NCBI RefSeq assembly: GCF_036173125.1
Contig: NZ_CP108054.1
Span: forward strand, 9,789,520-9,853,519
Reading direction: 5' to 3'
Length of the DNA: 64,000 nucleotides
From: Streptomyces sp. NBC_00286
GTDB lineage: Bacteria > Actinomycetota > Actinomycetes > Streptomycetales > Streptomycetaceae
Below are positions 50,540-58,150 of the stretch, one piece after another; position 1 is the stretch's first letter, and the number at the start of each line of letters is the position of its first letter. The translations under genes were made by a program, and so were the position numbers. Below the pieces are notes generated by a model, which was not told the origin of the DNA, searched no databases, and saw nothing but the letters and a program-made list of their open reading frames with translations.

Positions 50540-51060
50540 GCGAGGCCGTCCCGGGAGCGGACTTCGAGTCCTTCGTCCTCGAGACCATCGAGGCGTTCTC
50601 CCGACTGGCCCAGGTCCAGGCAGGCGACTTGCACAGCGCCCAGGACGCTGTGCAGGACGTCTACCTGAACATGTACCGGCGGTGGGATTTCCTCACCGCC
50701 GGGCAGGGTTCCCTGACCGCCTACGGCCGCACCGCGGTGAAGCGGGCGGTCATCGACCAGTTCCGCCGAAACAAGCGGATGGTCATGGTTCCCGTCCATG
50801 AACTGCCCGAAAAGGAATCAGGCATCGGAGTCCCCGAAGCCGCCTACGAAATGATTAAGGAAGGCATCGACGAACTCATCGAAAGCCTCCCTGAACGGCA
50901 GCGCGAGGTCATCACCCTGTGCATTCTGCAGGACCTCAGCCCTGACGTGGTTGCACAGCGCCTCCAGATTAAGGAGGAGTCGGTGAAGCGCTACATCAAA
51001 GCCGCCGCCAACAACCTGAAGAAGTCCATCAACGATCACAGCGAGGAGGTAACCGTATGA
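50536..51060 (+). CDS. Sigma-70-family (ECF-like) sigma factor
   Basis: This 174-residue protein has region 2 (SAQDAVQDVYLNMYRRWDFL, RTAVKRAVIDQFRRNKRMVM) and region 4 (IESLPERQREVITLCILQDL, then VVAQRLQIKEESVKRYIKAA). It is coupled to genes on both sides by 4-base overlaps. Codon use becomes more AT-rich toward the end, which hints at a foreign origin. The target genes are unknown, possibly the cassette itself. Confidence 0.88.
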   Translation: MSEAVPGADFESFVLETIEAFSRLAQVQAGDLHSAQDAVQDVYLNMYRRWDFLTAGQGSLTAYGRTAVKRAVIDQFRRNKRMVMVPVHELPEKESGIGVPEAAYEMIKEGIDELIESLPERQREVITLCILQDLSPDVVAQRLQIKEESVKRYIKAAANNLKKSINDHSEEVTV

Positions 51061-51695
51061 CGCACCTGTCCGCTTGGACGCACCACCCCGAGGAGCGGGG
51101 AGCCATCCGGCTCCTCGCCCTGTGGCTGCTGCTCGAAGGCTCTGAGCAGGCAGTTTCTAAGGGTTCTCGGATCGGCGAGAACCCTGTTCAGGCGGAGGGG
51201 GGCCAGCCTTCGGGCTGGCCCCCGGCCCCCGCCCCCTGCCCGGAAACCCCCGGAAGCGGAAATCATCGACTCGGTGTGCGCCGTGAACTGCACTCTCTCC
51301 TGAAAAAGGAAATCGATGACTCCGCAACACCACAGGAAACACGTCGCGTAGCAGAGATCCTAGAGTTCCTGGACAGGGATGATGAAGCGCGAAGCTGGTG
51401 GAAAAAAGCAGCTCTCAAGGGTGATCAGGATGCATTGGACTATCTCCATGTCCTCGATGCCGAGAACGAAGAAAAGCTATCGGCATGCTGCGGGCGAGAG
51501 AGAGAACAAGCTGATGAAGCATTCCGTTCATTCGTGAGTGCATTCGCATGCTCACCTCTTCTCATTGCGGACAGGCTTGATTCCGCCTTGGGAGAAGCTG
51601 GCGTCCGAATGCCTGAGGGATCACAGAACCTGGTCCGCGAGATCGAGGACTTCCTGACCCACTTGGACCACACGACCGGCGGACCGCGGTGCTGA
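51057..51695 (+). CDS. Unknown protein of the sigma cassette, with internal hairpins
   Basis: This 212-residue frame has an N-terminal helix (AIRLLALWLLLEGSEQAVSK), then a stretch coded by two strong hairpins (Pro/Gly-rich), then an acidic helical domain (VRRELHSLLKKEIDDSATPQ, DRDDEARSWWKKAALKGDQD). GC content in the last part is much lower than in the surroundings. The frame may be one protein, or a short leader followed by a separate gene starting near the GTGs after 51275. The start overlaps the sigma stop (ATGA). No family is recognised. Confidence 0.5.
   Translation: MTHLSAWTHHPEERGAIRLLALWLLLEGSEQAVSKGSRIGENPVQAEGGQPSGWPPAPAPCPETPGSGNHRLGVRRELHSLLKKEIDDSATPQETRRVAEILEFLDRDDEARSWWKKAALKGDQDALDYLHVLDAENEEKLSACCGREREQADEAFRSFVSAFACSPLLIADRLDSALGEAGVRMPEGSQNLVREIEDFLTHLDHTTGGPRC
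51160..51223 (+). terminator. Twin hairpins inside the third sigma-cassette ORF
   Basis: The first hairpin has 10-base arms (AGGGTTCTCG / CGAGAACCCT, 51160-51185). The second has at least 10-base arms (GGGGCCAGCC / GGCTGGCCCC) around a TTCG tetraloop at 51199-51222. The second has the form of an actinobacterial terminator. Confidence 0.55.
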
Positions 51696-51786
51696 CACGA
51701 CAGCGCGTCACGCGTCCACACACAGGAGCGCATTTGTAGATCAGCTTCCATGAGGCCTTCACGCTAAGGCCAGACGACTCGTTGAG

Positions 51787-51825
51787 GTGGCGGCCCTCCC
51801 CGCGAACGCGGGGGTGGGCCGCCAC
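51787..51825. repeat. Solitary CRISPR-repeat-like inverted repeat
   Basis: Outer 10-base arms (GTGGCGGCCC / GGGCCGCCAC) surround CTCCCCGCGAACGCGGGGGT-like core sequence, which resembles type I-E repeats of actinobacteria. Only one copy exists and no cas genes are near, so it is not an array. Confidence 0.4.
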
Positions 51826-52267
51826 TGCGTTGAGCCCAGCCGTCCGCAAAGAGTTTTGCGCGCCTGCCCCTTGGTTGATCGCAGGCCAATGCTTGGTGCC
51901 GGGGGGCCCGGAGGACATGGGGCGAGGACGCGCTTTCGTGGAGCGGCATCGACGTCGGGTTGCCCTTCGACTGTGGCTCCTGCGTCGCGATGAACTCGAC
52001 GACTCCACCTTGCAAGAGCTTCGGGCGGCCCTCGGTCTCGCTATCTCCCTTCGCAGATCCTGGCGGATACCTGAAGACGCCGTACTTGAGTACCTGAGTG
52101 CGACACCCGCACAGACGCACAACAACCCGCACCGAGCATGAGCACACTGACCTCCGCCCCACAGACGCGAGTGACTCGCGTGAGGGGCGGCTAGCCAACA
52201 GTTTCTGCCGGGCTCTGTGAGTCGACTTACGGAGCCCGCCAGGGGGTGGTGCAGATGGTGGGGGTCG
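51826..52267. other. Stretch with no supported gene
   Basis: Overlapping frames run on both strands. The plus-strand one (RLWLLRRDELDDSTLQELRA, RRSWRIPEDAVLEYLSATPA) looks slightly protein-like, but I cannot support a start or a family. It could be a remnant. Confidence 0.35.
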
Positions 52268-52501
52268 CTAGTCGGCTTTGAGGTCGCCGGTGGGGGTGAT
52301 CTCGATGGTGCGTTTGAGCTTGTTGCCGTGTGTCCAGTCCAGGGCGCGGTCGTACTGGAGGCGTCCGACGACAATGCCGCGGGCGATATCGGCTTGACGG
52401 GCGAAGGGCTCGATTTTGGTGAACGGTGTGGGCCGCTGGGCGAGGCGCCGGTAGGCGGCGGCGTGTTCCGGTGGGCTGGGTTCCGAGGGTCGACTGAACA
52501 A
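52268..52501 (-). pseudogene. C-terminal fragment of an ImmA/HigA-type protein
   Basis: The frame FSRPSEPSPPEHAAAYRRLA... ends FARQADIARGIVVGRLQYDR, then HGNKLKRTIEI. The 'IA.GIVVGRLQ....L....LN.LK' pattern is the usual C-terminus of ImmA/IrrE-linked regulators. The N-terminal HTH and protease parts are missing. Confidence 0.5.
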
Positions 52502-52548
52502 GGCTAGAGGTCACCGCCCAACTTCAGCTGCGGAAAGCCCCCGCTGAG

Positions 52549-52833
52549 TCACTGTGTGCGCGTGGGGCCGGGGGTGCGGATGGTGGGGAGGTCGGGGCGT
52601 TCGTTGTCCGCGGCCAGGGCATCGGTGGGCAGCCGCCGGTAGGCGTGGAGGAGATCGGCTACGGCGTCGGGGCTCGCTTCGGCGGTGGCGACGAGTGCGG
52701 CCAGGATCTGGGAGCGGGAAGCCTGTTCGCCGGCGGCGACTGCGGCCCGCACGAGTATGTCCAGGCGCTGGTCGACGTCGTTGGGCCAGGTGACGAGTGT
52801 GTTGCGGCGGGGCTGCTGCCACAGCAGGTCCAC
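52549..52833 (-). CDS. Small protein divergent from the ADDT-like gene, possible regulator
   Basis: This 94-residue protein has a predicted helical core (DVDQRLDILVRAAVAAGEQA, SRSQILAALVATAEASPDAV, ADLLHAYRRLPTDALAADNE). The spacing resembles ribbon-helix-helix or antitoxin-like proteins, but no motif is decisive. GGGGGAA precedes the GTG. An AT-rich dyad lies between it and the divergent base-modification gene, consistent with a local repressor. Confidence 0.6.
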   Translation of the reverse strand: MDLLWQQPRRNTLVTWPNDVDQRLDILVRAAVAAGEQASRSQILAALVATAEASPDAVADLLHAYRRLPTDALAADNERPDLPTIRTPGPTRTQ

Positions 52834-52865
52834 GGTTCCCCCTTGTCCGTGCCAACTAGCCTGTA

Positions 52866-52880
52866 TCAAATATATATTGA
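52866..52880. promoter_or_regulatory. AT-rich dyad in the divergent promoter
   Basis: TCAAATATATATTGA has TCAA/TTGA arms around an ATATATA core. It stands out in DNA this GC-rich and lies between the two divergent start codons. Confidence 0.45.
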
Positions 52881-52884
52881 GTGC

Positions 52885-53910
52885 ATGGTGACGCTGCTGC
52901 AAGGACGCCGGAGGCCGGAGGGCTCGGGGGCTGCTGCTGCGGCCGGGATCCGCATTGCGGGGCGGATACTGCACCCGACTCCCGTTTTCGACACGTACTG
53001 GCGTTTTGCTGCGGCACGTCAGGCGGTGTACGAGGCGCGGCTGTCCGGTGGGCGGGGGCCGTGGACGAGTGATCCGATCCTGTCGCGGTACCGGTTCACC
53101 AACTGCTACCGGGCCGCGGACCGGGTCAGCCAGGTCCTGATCGGTGACGTCATCTACGACGGCGAGCCGGAGTGGGAGGAGGTCTTCTTCCGCACCCTGC
53201 TGTTCAAGGTCTTCAACAAGGAGTCCACGTGGCGGCTGCTGACCGGTGAGCTGGGCGAGGTGCGGTGGGACGGGTACGACCACCGGGTCTTTGACCGGGT
53301 GCTGTCGCGGGCATTCGCGGCGGGGGAGCGGCTGTACTCGGCCGCCTACATCGTGCCGCCGCCGCAGCTGGGGGAGCAGCGCAAGCACCGCAATCATCTG
53401 CGGCTGCTGGAGATGATGATGACGTCCGGCGCCCCGGAGAAGGTCCTGGCGGCGTCAACGCTGCGGGATGCCTACGAAGTCCTGCTGGGCTATCCGGCCA
53501 TCGGTCCGTTCCTGGCGTACCAGTTCGTGATCGACCTCAACTACGCGGCACAGATGCCGTTTTCGGAGATGGACTTCGTCGTGGCCGGGCCCGGCGCGAG
53601 GGACGGGATCCGCAAGTGCTTCGGTGTGGCCGCCGACGGCATCGAGGCCGATGTCATCCGGTACATGGCCGACACCCAGGACGAGCACTTCGCCCGCCTG
53701 GGCCTGGACTTTGCAGGGTTGCGTGGGCGTCCGCTGCAGTTGATCGACTGCCAGAACTTGTTCTGCGAGGTCGACAAGTACGCGCGCGTCGCCCACCCGG
53801 AGATCTCAGGGATCAGCGGCCGCAGCCGTATCAAGCAGACCTACCGCTCCTCGACGGCACCGGTGCCGGCCTGGTTCCCGCCCAAGTGGGGGATCAACGC
53901 GCCTTGCTGA
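52885..53910 (+). CDS. 5-hmdU-kinase/ADDT-family DNA base hypermodification protein
   Basis: This 341-residue protein matches the helical family described for 5-hydroxymethyl-dU DNA kinases and amino-acid:DNA transferases of phages and bacteria ('nucleotide kinase domain'). Diagnostic stretches are FDTYWRFAAARQAVYEARLS, FTNCYRAADRVSQVLIGDVI, EVFFRTLLFKVFNKESTWRL, SAAYIVPP, GPFLAYQFVIDLNYAAQM, EMDFVVAGPGARDGIRKCFG and LQLIDCQNLFCEVDKYARVA. It is full length. It converges on a thymidylate-synthase-like gene with 8 bases between stops. Together they fit thymine hydroxymethylation followed by further modification. Whether the substrate is DNA or a nucleotide is not settled by sequence. Confidence 0.85.
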   Translation: MVTLLQGRRRPEGSGAAAAAGIRIAGRILHPTPVFDTYWRFAAARQAVYEARLSGGRGPWTSDPILSRYRFTNCYRAADRVSQVLIGDVIYDGEPEWEEVFFRTLLFKVFNKESTWRLLTGELGEVRWDGYDHRVFDRVLSRAFAAGERLYSAAYIVPPPQLGEQRKHRNHLRLLEMMMTSGAPEKVLAASTLRDAYEVLLGYPAIGPFLAYQFVIDLNYAAQMPFSEMDFVVAGPGARDGIRKCFGVAADGIEADVIRYMADTQDEHFARLGLDFAGLRGRPLQLIDCQNLFCEVDKYARVAHPEISGISGRSRIKQTYRSSTAPVPAWFPPKWGINAPC

Positions 53911-53918
53911 GGTGGGTG

Positions 53919-54707
53919 TTATGCGGCCAGGGGCGGGGTGTCGCTCAGCAGCGGGCGTATGGCGGTGATCGGCCCGTCCAGGTGGGCGTGCCCGGCCACG
54001 ACGGTCAGGGTTCCGACGGTCAGGTCGGCCTGGTCGGCGATGTAGGCGAGCAGCCTGCCCAGGCCTAGGTAGTTGCCGTAGGCCCGTTCGAACATGTAGT
54101 GGCTGCGGTACAGCGCGGCGGCGTGCACTCGGCCGTCACGGTCCAGCTGGAAGGAGACGTGGCTCAGGCAGGGGAAGCCGCGGTAGAGGTTGTCGCGGTC
54201 GGCGGCGTGCACGAGCAGCTCGGCCGGTACGTCGCCGTCGTCGGGGTGGGCGAGGTCCGTTTCATAGGCGGCGGTCATCGGCCCTTTGCCCGAGGCCTGC
54301 TTGCGCAGCCGGCTGATGATGTTGCCGACCTGGTCGATGTCGGTTTTTTTCGCGCCGGGGTAGGCGACTAGGCGGCCGAAGTAGGTGCCGTGCGCGTTGC
54401 CCGGGAACTTCTTCAGCCGCGGGTACATGGCGCGGTAGCGGGACACGAGGTCGGCGTGATCGGCGGCTCGGGCCGCGAGGCCGGCCGGGAAGAGGGTGCC
54501 GGCGACGGTGTCGATCGGCTCGTGCCGTTTGGCGGTGCGCAGCCGGTCCAGTTCCGTGCGGAAGCCGGTGTCGTCAGTGGTGGGGTCGGTGATGCGTACG
54601 ACGGTGTGCAGGCCGGTGCGCGACGGGTTGTCCTTGCGGTCCAGGGCATTGCAGGCGGCGATCCAGGCGCGGGTGACGTCACGGCCGGTGACATCGAAGC
54701 TGATCAT
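53919..54707 (-). CDS. Thymidylate-synthase-like (deoxyuridylate hydroxymethylase?) enzyme
   Basis: This 262-residue protein has a recognisable thymidylate synthase core: the cysteine region GFPCLSHVSFQLDRDG, the ALYRSHYMFERAYGNYLGLG segment (for the RS..D...G...N helix), and TLTVVAGHAHLDG (for the final His motif). The Asn in GNY matches the uracil-reading Asn of TS. A dUMP-type base is therefore the likely substrate, with methylation or hydroxymethylation at C5. It diverges from housekeeping ThyA in the N-terminal half. AGGAGG precedes the ATG. It is the last gene of the ACP-XRE-ImmA operon (52-base gap). Confidence 0.8.
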   Translation of the reverse strand: MISFDVTGRDVTRAWIAACNALDRKDNPSRTGLHTVVRITDPTTDDTGFRTELDRLRTAKRHEPIDTVAGTLFPAGLAARAADHADLVSRYRAMYPRLKKFPGNAHGTYFGRLVAYPGAKKTDIDQVGNIISRLRKQASGKGPMTAAYETDLAHPDDGDVPAELLVHAADRDNLYRGFPCLSHVSFQLDRDGRVHAAALYRSHYMFERAYGNYLGLGRLLAYIADQADLTVGTLTVVAGHAHLDGPITAIRPLLSDTPPLAA

Positions 54708-54759
54708 GAATCCTCCTGGCACGGTCGACGGGGTAAAAAGGAGTCCGGTGCGGCAGTGG

Positions 54760-55638
54760 TCAGTCCGGCCAGACGTCGTGCACACCGGCGCGGGGCGCGT
54801 CCCGCACCACCGTCAGCCGGACCGGCTCGTCCCAGTCGGCCGCCGACACCTCCAGCACGACCGGATCGCCCAGCTCGTCGGTCACCACGGCCGCCTGCTT
54901 TACATCCGTGCAGAGGGCCAGGCCCTTTGGCAGCGAGACGAACGCAGCTCCGGCGCTGCGGACGGTCAGCACGTCACCGACGTCGACGTGTATTTGCTGC
55001 CGATGGGATGACGTGGTGACGACATGGACCTGGGCTTCCGCAGACAGGGCCGCCCCGCCCGCCAGGGAACTGCGCAGTGCGGCCAGGGAGATCTTCGCCC
55101 ACTGGCGAGCACGGTCGGCATCCAGCAGACGAAGGTTCTGCAGATGCCGCACGGTGCCCGCGTAGGAGGTGCCCAGCTCCCTTGCCAGCCGGTACACATG
55201 CTCCGGGCTGGTCGGCTGTCCCCGGCAGATTCGGTCGAGACCGGCCAGCACCGCCGGGCGCGGCATGAGGAACCATGCGGCGAACGCCTCCGCGGTCTTC
55301 TCCTCGTCCGGCCAGCTGCCGTTGCCCCACCGCAGCGCCGGGCTGAGGTCGTCGTCGGCCGCCGTACGGTGCCGCAACTGGTGGTGCCCGAGCTCGTGGG
55401 CCGCGGTGTGCCGCTGCGTGACGATGTTCAGATTGGCGTTGAGCAGCACGGCCGGCCCGTTGTCGGCGGGGGAGAGGTAGACGCCGAACAGGCGTGGCAT
55501 CGGCTGCGCCATGCCGACTACTTCGGCTCTCTTCAATGCCTGGTGGACGGGTACGTAACGGGTGCGGTCGATGCCCAGATCACGGTGGGCCTGGGCAGCC
55601 GCGATCCCGGCGATGCGGTGCGCCACCGCCCAGTTCAC
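54760..55638 (-). CDS. ImmA/IrrE-family metalloprotease
   Basis: This 292-residue protein has the zinc motif HTAAHELGHHQLRHR with the third ligand region EKTAEAFAAWFLMPRPAV, followed by a helical domain (SPEHVYRLARELGTSYAGTV). A C-terminal beta-rich part has lower similarity. ImmA/IrrE proteases usually cleave a partner XRE repressor on a signal. Here the XRE gene lies directly upstream with a GTGA overlap, so the two form a switch. The GTG start follows from that overlap. Confidence 0.92.
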   Translation of the reverse strand: MNWAVAHRIAGIAAAQAHRDLGIDRTRYVPVHQALKRAEVVGMAQPMPRLFGVYLSPADNGPAVLLNANLNIVTQRHTAAHELGHHQLRHRTAADDDLSPALRWGNGSWPDEEKTAEAFAAWFLMPRPAVLAGLDRICRGQPTSPEHVYRLARELGTSYAGTVRHLQNLRLLDADRARQWAKISLAALRSSLAGGAALSAEAQVHVVTTSSHRQQIHVDVGDVLTVRSAGAAFVSLPKGLALCTDVKQAAVVTDELGDPVVLEVSAADWDEPVRLTVVRDAPRAGVHDVWPD

Positions 55639-56042
55639 TGCTGGCTGTCCTGTTCTGCGGAGTCTTCCTGCTCCTTCTCGGCCGCCCGCCGCAGCGAGAG
55701 GTACTCGGCGAACTCCATCACCGTCTTCTGGTCGCCGTCGGTCAACTGGGCCAGTGCGCGCGGCAGTCCAGCCAGGGCGTACTCGCCGGCGTCCGCATCC
55801 TCTTCCTCGGCAAGGAAGTAGGCGACCGGCTGCCGGTACAGGCGGGCGAGCTTCTTCAGCTCCAGGCTGTCCACACGCCGCTCGCCGCGCTCGATGTCGC
55901 TGATCGCCGAACGGGGGATGCCGGTGTTGTCGGAGACGAACTGTTGCGACATGTTGAGGTAGTCGCGGGTCTTCTTCAGCCGTTCGCCGAGCCGGGTGAG
56001 TTCGGGATCGCGGGCTCGGGCGTCGGAGGGTGGAGGGGTCAC
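55635..56042 (-). CDS. XRE-family transcriptional regulator
   Basis: This 135-residue protein has an N-terminal helix-turn-helix (LTRLGERLKKTRDYLNMSQQ, FVSDNTGIPRSAISDIERGE, RRVDSLELKKLARLYRQPVA). An acidic helical tail (EEEDADAGEYALAGLPRALA) follows that could dock the ImmA protease. It is coupled at both ends: its GTG overlaps the acyl-carrier stop, and its own stop overlaps the ImmA start. It probably represses the operon and perhaps the divergent MazG gene. Confidence 0.92.
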   Translation of the reverse strand: MTPPPSDARARDPELTRLGERLKKTRDYLNMSQQFVSDNTGIPRSAISDIERGERRVDSLELKKLARLYRQPVAYFLAEEEDADAGEYALAGLPRALAQLTDGDQKTVMEFAEYLSLRRAAEKEQEDSAEQDSQQ

Positions 56043-56323
56043 GATTGCTGCCTTTCGATGATGGCTTCCCGTACCGCGCGGGCGAACGCCTGCACGGACC
56101 GGGTGGCCTCGGCCGACTGGCGGTCGGCAGGAATGGCGATGGAGTAGCGCTCCTCAATGCGCGTGAGGATCTCCACGATCAGGAGCGAGTCGACCGGCAA
56201 CTCCGCTCCGCCGTCCTCGAGTTCGGCCCTCACCTCGGGTGCGGGCTTCTCCTGCAGTTCGGCCAGGAACTCGATGACGACCGAGACGATGTCGTCGATG
56301 CCCGGTGTGACGGTGCTCAGCAT
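56039..56323 (-). CDS. Acyl-carrier-protein-like protein
   Basis: This 94-residue protein has the carrier fold: an amphipathic helix (DDIVSVVIEFLAELQ), the phosphopantetheine-attachment motif (LPVDSLLIVEILTRIEERYS) with the serine in DSL, and the final helices. It could hold an acyl or aminoacyl group as a thioester. It is the first gene of an operon with XRE, ImmA and a thymidylate-synthase-like gene, an unusual setting for a carrier protein. GGGAGGA lies just before the ATG. Confidence 0.85.
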   Translation of the reverse strand: MLSTVTPGIDDIVSVVIEFLAELQEKPAPEVRAELEDGGAELPVDSLLIVEILTRIEERYSIAIPADRQSAEATRSVQAFARAVREAIIERQQS

Positions 56324-56421
56324 TCCTCCCAATCGTCTGCATTTCCAACGTCGGTGTCCTACGATACGACAACGTCGAGTAATCCGACAGACATGTCCCA
56401 AGATCAGACAAGGAGTGAGGC

Positions 56422-57300
56422 GTGGACTTCCAGCGCTACCAGCAGGCCGCCGTCAAAACCCTCCAACCCCCCACCGAGGACACCGACCCCGTCCTCATCC
56501 CCCTACTCGGCCTCGCCGGCGAAGTCGGCTCCCTCACCACCGCCTACAAGAAACACCTGCGCGACGGGCCCGCCCATGAGCAGGGCAAGCATCAGTTACG
56601 CGAAGAACTCGGCGACGTTCTGTGGTACATAGCCGCCCTCGCCCACCGCTTCGACCTCGACCTCGACGACATCGCCACCGCCAGCCTGGAAAAGACCAAA
56701 GACCGCTGGCGCACCACCCCCGACACCGAACACACACGCTTCGACGACCACTTCCCCGACCACGAACGCCTCCCGCGCCAGACCACCCTCACCTTCACCC
56801 CCACCACCCGAGACGACGGCAGTACCGTCATCGTCCTCACCCGCGAAGACGGCACCCCCGCTGGCGATCCCCTCACCAGCGCCTCCCACATCGAAGACGA
56901 CTACCGCTTCCACGACGCCTTCCACCTCGCCCACGCCGCCGTCCTCGGCTGGTCCCCCGTCACCCGCTTCCTCCTCGGCCGCAAACGAAAAAGCAGCCCC
57001 CACACCGACGAAGCCGAAGACGGCGGCCGCGCCATTGCCATCGAAGAAGGCATTTCCGCCCTCGTCTTCTCCTACGCCGCCCGCCACCGCTACTTCGACG
57101 ACATCAAGCACATCGACAACGAACTACTCACCACCATCGGCCACATGACCGCCCACCTCGAAGTCAGCATCTGCCGCGCCGCCGACTGGGAGCACGCCAT
57201 CCTCACCGGCTACACCGCATGGCGCCAGCTGCGCGAGCAGAACGGCGGCATCATCCACCTGGACCTCGACCAGCGCCTTCTCACCGTCGATCCGCTATAA
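56422..57300 (+). CDS. MazG-like nucleotide pyrophosphohydrolase fused to an unknown C-terminal domain
   Basis: In this 292-residue protein, residues 1-95 form a MazG/all-alpha NTP-PPase domain (LLGLAGEVGSLTTAYKKHLR, REELGDVLWYIAALAHRFDL) with the EExxD metal motif. One of the first acidic positions is Ser rather than Glu. Residues 130-290 form a second conserved helical domain (DDYRFHDAFHLAHAAVLGWS, AIAIEEGISALVFSYAARHR, HLEVSICRAADWEHAILTGY) that I cannot name. MazG domains hydrolyse NTPs or dNTPs, often non-canonical ones. AAGGAGTGA precedes the GTG. It is divergent from the acyl-carrier operon, with a promoter of about 100 bases between them. Confidence 0.85.
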   Translation: MDFQRYQQAAVKTLQPPTEDTDPVLIPLLGLAGEVGSLTTAYKKHLRDGPAHEQGKHQLREELGDVLWYIAALAHRFDLDLDDIATASLEKTKDRWRTTPDTEHTRFDDHFPDHERLPRQTTLTFTPTTRDDGSTVIVLTREDGTPAGDPLTSASHIEDDYRFHDAFHLAHAAVLGWSPVTRFLLGRKRKSSPHTDEAEDGGRAIAIEEGISALVFSYAARHRYFDDIKHIDNELLTTIGHMTAHLEVSICRAADWEHAILTGYTAWRQLREQNGGIIHLDLDQRLLTVDPL

Positions 57301-57312
57301 CCCAGGCCCGGC

Positions 57313-57700
57313 TCAGCCCGCCCGCACCACTGGCCCGCCGCGGCTGTTAGACGCGCCGTAGTACCGCCACCCCGTCGCGTCGTCGCCGGGGATCGGCTCG
57401 TACGCCGAGTTGTGCGGGAGGAGCCAGACATGGCCGTCCTCACGCTTGAAGCGCTTGACGGTGGCCTCGCCGTCGAGCGTGGCGGCGACGATGTCGCCGT
57501 TCTCCGCGACGGGCTGGCGGCGGACGGTGACCCAGTCTCCGTCGCAGATCGCGGCCTCGATCATCGAGTCACCGACGACCTTCAGCACAAACAGCTCACC
57601 GTCGCCGACGAGTTGGCGGGGGAGGGGGAACACGTCCTCGACCGATTCCTTGGCGAGGATCGGGCCACCGGCGGCGATCCGGCTGACGAGCGGGACGTAT
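57313..57700 (-). pseudogene. LexA-type S24 peptidase fragment without DNA-binding domain
   Basis: The frame gives [20 protein letters not shown] (containing the LexA Ala-Gly cleavage site), then [20 protein letters not shown] with the catalytic serine in [24 protein letters not shown] follows with the catalytic lysine. No start codon serves the full stretch, and the N-terminal winged helix is absent. A GTG at 57633 could still make a 106-residue UmuD-like piece. It is most likely a lexA relic; a stand-alone S24 protein is the alternative. Confidence 0.65.
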
Positions 57701-57766
57701 GACGCGGCCGGCGGGCTGCACGGAGGCGCCCTGGGCCTCTGTCGTGACGCTCATCCAGTCGGTCGG

Positions 57767-58150
57767 CTACGGAGCTTCCTTGCGGAAGAGAGACAGCAGG
57801 GTCCGGGCCGACAGGGCGCCCGGGTCGAAGAACTGCGTGGCCAGAGCGGGCGGCACCGCCGTTCCCTGCATGCGGACCTCGTGGCAGGTGAAGCAGAACG
57901 CCGCCTCGAACAACGCCAGATCGAGAGAGTCATCGTATGCCCGGACGCTCCAGCCCGGCGAGAAGCCGCAGCGGTGCTGTTCACTGCCGGGCAGGCTCTC
58001 GATCAAGGCCAGGGCGGCGTCGGCCTCGCTCCCGGCCCAGTGAGCAACCGCGGTGCCGGGGTACGGGACGTCCCGCCTGGTGGGGAGGGCGGAGATCCGT
58101 ACGACCTCGATCAGCACGGTGGCGGTAACGGCTTCGGCGGGCAGCTGCAT
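57767..58150 (-). CDS. Conserved hypothetical protein
   Basis: This 127-residue protein with no signal peptide or membrane helix has recognisable conserved stretches (CGFSPGWSVRAYDDSLDLAL, EAAFCFTCHEVRMQGTAVPP, ALATQFFDPGALSARTLLSL) including a CFTCH motif. Similar proteins occur widely in streptomycetes, but I know no function. The ATG was chosen over an upstream frame without a ribosome site. Confidence 0.65.
   Translation of the reverse strand: MQLPAEAVTATVLIEVVRISALPTRRDVPYPGTAVAHWAGSEADAALALIESLPGSEQHRCGFSPGWSVRAYDDSLDLALFEAAFCFTCHEVRMQGTAVPPALATQFFDPGALSARTLLSLFRKEAP

Noticed and set aside
51787..51825. CRISPR array
   Set aside because: Only one repeat-like unit is present, with no spacers, no second repeat and no cas genes in the window.
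50252..57700. Prophage
   Set aside because: Despite XRE, ImmA, LexA-like and nucleotide-modification genes, there are no capsid, terminase, portal, tail or lysis genes.
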